DNA from: Christensenella sp036660175
GTDB lineage: Bacteria > Bacillota > Clostridia > Christensenellales > Christensenellaceae
Assembly (NCBI GenBank): GCA_036660175.1
Contig: JAVXBD010000029.1
Span: 1 to 16,613 of the forward strand
DNA: 16,613 bases
Direction of reading: 5' to 3'
The notes beneath the pieces are model-generated. The model was not told where the DNA came from. It did not search any database and saw only the letters and a list, made by a program, of their open reading frames with translations. How positions within the stretch are numbered: position 1 is the stretch's first letter; the number at the start of each line of letters is the position of its first letter. Shown here piece by piece: positions 12,768 through 16,613 of this stretch. The position numbers and the translations under genes are program-made.

Positions 12768-13430
12768 ATGAAACGATTTAATATATTTGCAGGAAATTAT
12801 GGAAGCGGCAAGACGGAAATATCGCTGAATACGGCACTTGAGCTACGAAAAGACAGACGGGTGACGTTGGTGGACATGGATACGGTGAATCCGTATTTTA
12901 GAAGTGCAGAAAGTGCAGAGATGCTCAAACAGCATGATATTGCACTGATTGCGCCTACTTTTGCAAATACAAATGTGGATGTGCCTGCTATTTCGGCGGC
13001 GGTATTTGGTGCGTTTGAAAGTGAAAATGCTATTTTTGATGCGGGCGGTGATCCTGTTGGTGCAGTGGCACTGGGAGGGCTGTTTGGATACTTTATGGCA
13101 GTGCGTGAGCAAGTGATGTTTTATTATGTTATCAATGCACGCAGACCGATGCAGCAGAATGCAGAGGAAATTACAGAGATGTTAAAACAGATTAGCGCAC
13201 GTGTGCGATTAAAGGTTGATGGGCTTATTAACAACACAAATTTAGGTGCGCAAAGCAGTGTGCAGGATTTGATTGATGGTGCAAAAATTTGTGCGCAGGT
13301 TAGTGATATGACGGGGATTCCGTTGTTATATACGGCAGGAAAACCAGAAATTTTAAAAGAGTATAAGAAAACCGGATTTGATGGAGAGATGATTCCGCTG
13401 ACGATTTACACATGGCCAGAGTGGCTGTAA
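12768..13430 (+). CDS. MinD/ParA-like P-loop ATPase next to the oxidoreductase operon
   Basis: The 220-residue product starts at ATG 12768, which has AAGGG at 12756-12760. The upstream ATG at 12702 would add a stretch without family character. The P-loop is GNYGSGKTE (residues 9-17). Switch-like motifs follow, VTLVDMDTVNPYFRSAE and AIFDAGGDPVGAVALG, as in SIMIBI-class (MinD/ParA/CobB-like) NTPases. The deviant-Walker lysine (KGGxGKT) is not present, since the loop reads GNYGSGKT. Members of this group are often found beside 2-oxoacid:ferredoxin oxidoreductase genes in Clostridia, where a maturation or cofactor role is suspected but, to my knowledge, unproved. The gene ends 195 bases before the ferredoxin gene, which has its own promoter. 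Confidence 0.82.
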   Translation: MKRFNIFAGNYGSGKTEISLNTALELRKDRRVTLVDMDTVNPYFRSAESAEMLKQHDIALIAPTFANTNVDVPAISAAVFGAFESENAIFDAGGDPVGAVALGGLFGYFMAVREQVMFYYVINARRPMQQNAEEITEMLKQISARVRLKVDGLINNTNLGAQSSVQDLIDGAKICAQVSDMTGIPLLYTAGKPEILKEYKKTGFDGEMIPLTIYTWPEWL

Positions 13431-13478
13431 AACGGAAGAAATGATGTTTTTTTGTATGTGAATATCAGGTGTGCATGC

Positions 13479-13507
13479 TTGACGATTTTCTAATAAAATG
13501 GTATTCT
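13479..13507 (+). promoter_or_regulatory. Promoter of the 2-oxoacid oxidoreductase operon
   Basis: TTGACG (13479-13484), a 17-base spacer and TATTCT (13502-13507) form a plausible sigma-A promoter. Transcription would begin near 13514, giving a leader of about 110 bases before the ferredoxin ATG. That leader contains two inverted repeats. Confidence 0.55.
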
Positions 13508-13510
13508 TAT

Positions 13511-13576
13511 AAGATATATAAACAGATAAGATAGAAATATATCTTGTGAAATCTACAAATTCCGAACATGGTTCGG
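13511..13576 (+). promoter_or_regulatory. Two inverted repeats in the leader of the oxidoreductase operon
   Basis: AAGATATAT (13511-13519) is exactly complementary to ATATATCTT (13537-13545) over a 17-base loop. A second perfect dyad, CCGAAC-ATG-GTTCGG, lies at 13562-13576. Either could be an operator or an RNA hairpin. The first overlaps the predicted start site, so a repressor or roadblock role is possible. No T run follows the second, so it is not a terminator. Confidence 0.5.
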
Positions 13577-13625
13577 TTAAAATTTAGTTCGACGCTCAAA
13601 GAAGAGTGTGCAAGGAGATGAAACT

Positions 13626-13832
13626 ATGACAAAATTGACAATTCATGAAGATACCTGCAAAGGCTGCGGGTTGTGCATTACTGTCTGCAAAAAGCAGTTA
13701 TTGGCGATTGATAAATCCCATTTGAATGCAAAGGGCTATCACCCGATTGGTATTTCCGATCCAGATGCCTGCATCAGCTGCGCATCCTGCGCAAGAATCT
13801 GCCCAGATAATGCTTTAGAAGTGGACAGATAA
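13626..13832 (+). CDS. korD: Ferredoxin-type delta subunit of 2-oxoacid:ferredoxin oxidoreductase
   Basis: The 68-residue product carries two [4Fe-4S] binding motifs, C-x2-C-x2-C-x3-C at Cys11/14/17/21 and Cys49/52/55/59. The last cysteine of each is followed by the usual Lys/Pro. It should pass electrons from the catalytic subunits to free ferredoxin. The start is ATG 13626, with AAGGAGATG at 13612-13620. The GTG-like upstream extension to 13608 would bury that site. It is the first gene of the four-gene set, 45 bases before the alpha subunit. Confidence 0.92.
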   Translation: MTKLTIHEDTCKGCGLCITVCKKQLLAIDKSHLNAKGYHPIGISDPDACISCASCARICPDNALEVDR

Positions 13833-13877
13833 ACGCTAAAATTGTAAAAATTTATTTGGAAAAGGTGATTAAATTTT

Positions 13878-14939
13878 ATGGATAAGGTTTTAATGAAAGG
13901 AAACGAGGCGATTGCGGAGGCTGCTATCAAAGCTGGCTGTACGCATTTTTTCGGTTATCCGATTACTCCTCAAAATCAAATACCTGAGTATATGTCAAAG
14001 CGTATGCCGCAGATTGGCGGTACGTTTATTCAGGCAGAAAGCGAAGTTTCAGCAATCAACATGGTTTATGGTGCTGCTGGGGCAGGCGCAAGGGCAATGA
14101 CATCGTCGTCAAGCCCAGGAATCAGTCTAAAGCAAGAGGGTATTAGCTATATTGCCTGTGCAGAACTTCCATGTTTGATTGTCAATATTATGCGCTCTGG
14201 CCCTGGCTTGGGTGGGATTTTAGCATCACAAGGTGATTATTTCCAAGCGACTAAAGGCGGCGGACACGGGGACTATCATATGGTGGTTTTGGCACCTGCA
14301 AGTGTGCAGGAAGCAGCTGATTTGGTGATGGAAGGTTTTGATATTGCTGACCAATACCGCATTCCTGTTATGGTGATTGGCGATGGTATGATTGGACAAA
14401 TGATGGAGCCTGTACAATTTAAAGAAATTAAAAAACGTGAGCTGCCTAAAAAAGATTGGGCGGCTGTTGGCTGGAAAGATAAGAAAAGACCTCGTGCAAT
14501 CATCAATTCGCTACACATAGAGGCGGAGGAAATGAGTGCGGTAAATGATATTTTACAGGAAAAATATGCGCAGATCACCAAAAACGAAACACGTGTACAG
14601 GAGTTTATGGTGGACGATGCAGATTATGTGATTGCGGCATTTGGCACAACGGCAAGAATTGCAAAAAATGCAGCTTTAAAAGCACGTGAAGCTGGTATCA
14701 AAGTGGGTGTGATTCGTCCGATTACTTTGTGGCCGTTCCCATCAAAAGCGTTTTATGATGCGGCTGACCACCTAAAAGGGATTTTGACGGTAGAAATGAA
14801 TGTTGGGCAAATGATTGAAGATGTCAGACTTGCGGTAGACGGCAAGGTTCCCGTTGCATTTTATGGTACAACGGGCGGATTTGTTCCGTCACCTGATGCA
14901 ATGATTGATGCGATTATCAACATGAAGGAGGGCAAATAA
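13878..14939 (+). CDS. korA: 2-oxoacid:ferredoxin oxidoreductase alpha subunit (KorA/VorB)
   Basis: The alpha subunit of the four-part enzyme oxidises 2-oxoacids (2-oxoglutarate or branched-chain 2-oxoacids) to acyl-CoA and CO2 with reduction of ferredoxin. It has 353 residues. Visible features are GYPITPQNQIPEYM near the N-terminus (the 'YPITPSS'-like motif that contacts TPP and substrate), FIQAESEVSAINMVYGAAGAGARAMTSSSSPG, and IMRSGPGLG. A C-terminal domain binds the rest of the complex (VIAAFGTTARIAKNA ... VIRPITLWPFP). AAAGGTGAT precedes the ATG. This type is often named VorB in clostridial genomes. The exact substrate cannot be told from sequence alone. The beta-subunit gene begins two bases after its stop. 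Confidence 0.93.
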   Translation: MDKVLMKGNEAIAEAAIKAGCTHFFGYPITPQNQIPEYMSKRMPQIGGTFIQAESEVSAINMVYGAAGAGARAMTSSSSPGISLKQEGISYIACAELPCLIVNIMRSGPGLGGILASQGDYFQATKGGGHGDYHMVVLAPASVQEAADLVMEGFDIADQYRIPVMVIGDGMIGQMMEPVQFKEIKKRELPKKDWAAVGWKDKKRPRAIINSLHIEAEEMSAVNDILQEKYAQITKNETRVQEFMVDDADYVIAAFGTTARIAKNAALKAREAGIKVGVIRPITLWPFPSKAFYDAADHLKGILTVEMNVGQMIEDVRLAVDGKVPVAFYGTTGGFVPSPDAMIDAIINMKEGK

Positions 14940-14941
14940 TT

Positions 14942-15679
14942 ATGACAAAAGTTTTTGAGAAAACGAAGATGCTGACAGATGTTCCACTGCATTATTGCCC
15001 TGGTTGTACGCATGGGATTATCCATAGGCTTGTGGCTGAATGTATTGAAGAGCTGGGCATGGAGGACATTGCAGTAGGTATTGCACCTGTTGGCTGTGCG
15101 GTATTTGCTTACAACTATTTTAATTGTGATATGATGGAAGCAGCACACGGAAGAGCGCCGGCGGTGGCAACGGGCGTGAAGCGTGTGCATCCAGAAGATT
15201 TGGTATTTACCTATCAAGGCGATGGCGATCTTGCATCAATCGGGACTGCGGAGATTGTTCATGCGGCGGCAAGAGGCGAAAAAATCACTACGATTTTTGT
15301 AAACAATGCGATTTATGGTATGACAGGTGGCCAGATGGCGCCTACCACATTGGTGGGGCAGGTTACTACGACTTCTCCATATGGAAGAGATGCACAAACG
15401 CAGGGAATGCCTATTAAAGTTGCGGAAATGCTTGCGACACTTGATGGTGCTTATTATATCGAGCGTACATCGGTACATGACGTGGCAAATATTATCAAAA
15501 CTAAAAAAGCAATTAAGAAAGCATTTGAATATCAGATGGCAGGAAAAGGATTTACGATGGTGGAAGTGCTTTCCACTTGTCCAACAAACTGGGGACTAAA
15601 TCCGCAGGAAGCACTGAATTGGCTGCAAGAAAACATGATTCCACAGTATCCTTTGGGTATTACAAAGGAGGGCAAATAA
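14942..15679 (+). CDS. korB: 2-oxoacid:ferredoxin oxidoreductase beta subunit, TPP-binding (KorB)
   Basis: The thiamine-diphosphate-binding catalytic subunit has 245 residues. CPGCTHG (residues 19-25) is the conserved start motif. GDGD (93-96) with NNAIYGMTGGQ (121-131) forms the TPP/Mg2+ motif (GDG-x about 25-NN). Acyl-CoA formation from the 2-oxoacid occurs here, with KorA, KorC and the ferredoxin subunit. Translation starts at ATG 14942 behind AAGGAGGG, which lies within the last codons of korA. The same arrangement recurs before korC. Confidence 0.95.
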   Translation: MTKVFEKTKMLTDVPLHYCPGCTHGIIHRLVAECIEELGMEDIAVGIAPVGCAVFAYNYFNCDMMEAAHGRAPAVATGVKRVHPEDLVFTYQGDGDLASIGTAEIVHAAARGEKITTIFVNNAIYGMTGGQMAPTTLVGQVTTTSPYGRDAQTQGMPIKVAEMLATLDGAYYIERTSVHDVANIIKTKKAIKKAFEYQMAGKGFTMVEVLSTCPTNWGLNPQEALNWLQENMIPQYPLGITKEGK

Positions 15680-15681
15680 TA

Positions 15682-16218
15682 ATGACTGAGCAAATTATAT
15701 TAGCGGGTTTTGGCGGACAAGGTGTATTGCTTGCGGGGCAGATTATTGCTTATGCGGGCATGAACGAAGGCAAAAATGTTTCGTGGCTTCCATCTTATGG
15801 TCCTGAGATGCGTGGCGGCACGGCAAATTGTAACGTGGTTGTATCTGATGGAGAGGTTGGCTCGCCTGTTGTAGTGGAAGCGGATTGTCTGCTTGTTATG
15901 AACAGACCATCGCTTGAAAAATACGAAAAGGATTTAAAATCAGGCGGCTTATTACTGATAAACTCTGATTTGATTGAAGTTGAACCAAAAAGAACGGACA
16001 TCAAAATCATCAAAGTTCCTGCCAATACTTTGGCAGAGCAGGCTGGTAGCATCAAAGCAGCGAACATGGTAATGCTTGGCGCATACAATGCCTGTGCAAA
16101 GGTTGTTAAGAATAAGACGATTATCGAATGTCTGGCAAAAATTATGGGTGCAAAAAAAGCAAAATTAATCCCAATGAACGAAACAGCATTACAGCTTGGC
16201 GCAGACGCAGCAAAATAA
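15682..16218 (+). CDS. korC: 2-oxoacid:ferredoxin oxidoreductase gamma subunit (KorC)
   Basis: The 178-residue gamma subunit opens with IILAGFGGQGVLLAGQIIA (GFGGQG at 9-14) and contains SYGPEMRGGTANCNVVVSD, both diagnostic for the family (pyruvate/2-oxoacid oxidoreductase gamma domain, CoA-side subunit). I chose ATG 15682, which has AAGGAGGG at 15665-15672. The longer frame starting at 15577 would overlap korB and has no family support. It is the last gene of the operon and is followed 18 bases later by a strong terminator. Confidence 0.95.
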   Translation: MTEQIILAGFGGQGVLLAGQIIAYAGMNEGKNVSWLPSYGPEMRGGTANCNVVVSDGEVGSPVVVEADCLLVMNRPSLEKYEKDLKSGGLLLINSDLIEVEPKRTDIKIIKVPANTLAEQAGSIKAANMVMLGAYNACAKVVKNKTIIECLAKIMGAKKAKLIPMNETALQLGADAAK

Positions 16219-16236
16219 ATGGTTTTTAGGCTAAAG

Positions 16237-16269
16237 AGAGATGAACTTTTGTGGTTCGTCTCTTTTTTT
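16237..16269 (+). terminator. Rho-independent terminator of the oxidoreductase operon
   Basis: AGAGATGAAC (16237-16246) pairs with GTTCGTCTCT (16254-16263), 10 bp with one G-U, over a 7-base loop, followed by seven T (16263-16269). It resembles the terminator at 332-364 in its GAGA/TCTC stem base. Confidence 0.92.
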
Positions 16270-16301
16270 GACAGAATATATGTAGTTTTATGATAAGAAT
16301 G

Positions 16302-16559
16302 GTTGCTTTTATGAGATAATCCTAAAATACAATCAGCGGCAACACCATAGAACTTGAAAAGTGCAATCAAATGCGGAATAGGAAGCTCGTTTTGCCTGTT
16401 TTCATATCTGGAATAAGTCTGCCGAGTAAATTTTAAGATTTGCGTAAGTCTAAACTGCGATAAATTATTGCCTTCACGCAATTCTCTAAGAATTTTATAA
16501 TATACAGCAGGTATTGTGTATTGATAAAAAATATTATTAGTGTTTTGCAGAGGAATCAA
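16302..16559 (-). pseudogene. XRE-type HTH regulator, probably damaged at both ends
   Basis: On the minus strand the frame encodes a recognisable Cro/CI-type HTH: YYKILRELREGNNLSQFRL, then RQTYSRYENRQNELP and LIALFKFYGVAADCILGLS (residues about 20-82 from TTG 16559). Small clostridial regulators of this kind usually stop soon after 'LGLS'. Here the frame stays open through the operon terminator and deep into korC antisense, to 15795, which suggests a lost stop or frameshift. The start is also poor: only TTG 16559, without a ribosome binding site, and it abuts a divergent ATG at 16561. It is probably a remnant, but a functional short regulator using this TTG cannot be excluded. Confidence 0.5.
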
Positions 16560-16560
16560 T

Positions 16561-16613
16561 ATGAAAAATATGAATCAACGATGTCGAAAAATGAGTAAAG
16601 CACGCAGAATGCT
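16561..16613 (+). CDS. Start of a gene running out of the window
   Basis: AGAGGA (16549-16554) stands six bases before ATG 16561, and the frame stays open to the window end (17 codons, beginning MKNMNQRCRKMSKARRM). The peptide is very basic. It is too short to identify. It is divergent from the XRE-like frame, the usual arrangement for such a regulator and its target, but with no room for a separate intergenic operator. Confidence 0.4.
   Translation, partial: MKNMNQRCRKMSKARRM

Noticed and set aside
13563..13575. CGAAC-ATG-GTTCG as a LexA (SOS) box
   Set aside because: The Gram-positive LexA consensus has four bases between CGAAC and GTTCG. Here there are three, and a 2-oxoacid oxidoreductase operon is not an expected SOS target. 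Kept only as an unexplained dyad.

Overview
This window looks like a chromosomal segment of an anaerobic, low-GC Gram-positive bacterium of the class Clostridia (Bacillota). The signs are A+T-rich DNA, AAGGAGG-type ribosome binding sites, frequent TTG/GTG starts, a lipoprotein PstS, a CdaA/CdaR pair, and a four-subunit ferredoxin-dependent 2-oxoacid oxidoreductase operon. I cannot fix the genus from sequence alone. A run of ten N (8019-8028) shows this is a scaffolded draft assembly.

Layout. (1) 1-364: tail of a membrane protein, closed by a terminator. (2) 458-7867: phosphate locus pstS-pstC-pstA-pstB-phoU-phoP-phoR, all on the + strand. It is preceded by a promoter whose -35 region is replaced by TTTTACAT-like repeats in 11-bp register (a probable PHO box). 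An attenuator lies between pstS and pstC. The long pstB-phoU spacer holds two tandem copies of a foldable ~102-bp element, then another hairpin. A 65-bp palindrome ends the locus. (3) 7868-8350: poorly coding stretch with a transposase-like 5' end broken by the assembly gap. (4) 8351-8839, minus strand: two small membrane proteins, with a promoter that would give a leaderless transcript. (5) 8885-12656, + strand: divergent promoter, small WYL-like protein, small Spo0E-like coiled-coil protein, PAS-PP2C phosphatase, then cdaA and cdaR (c-di-AMP synthesis), several of them translationally coupled. (6) 12768-16269: MinD/ParA-like ATPase, then ferredoxin-alpha-beta-gamma subunits of a 2-oxoacid:ferredoxin oxidoreductase, ended by a strong terminator. 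(7) 16302-16613: an HTH (XRE) reading frame without a clear start or stop on the minus strand, and the first codons of a + strand gene that runs out of the window.

How they work together: PstSCAB imports phosphate. PhoU is expected to link transporter state to the PhoR kinase, and PhoP-P should act on the PHO box in front of pstS, giving a self-contained feedback locus. The middle cluster joins a sensor-type phosphatase to c-di-AMP synthesis, in an order unlike the familiar cdaA-cdaR-glmM. The last operon would oxidise 2-oxoacids to acyl-CoA while reducing ferredoxin.

The most unusual signal is the tandem element at 4242-4493. The two cores are nearly identical, but each copy is closed by its own, different, self-complementary terminal stem, as expected of a structured RNA or of a small mobile hairpin element.
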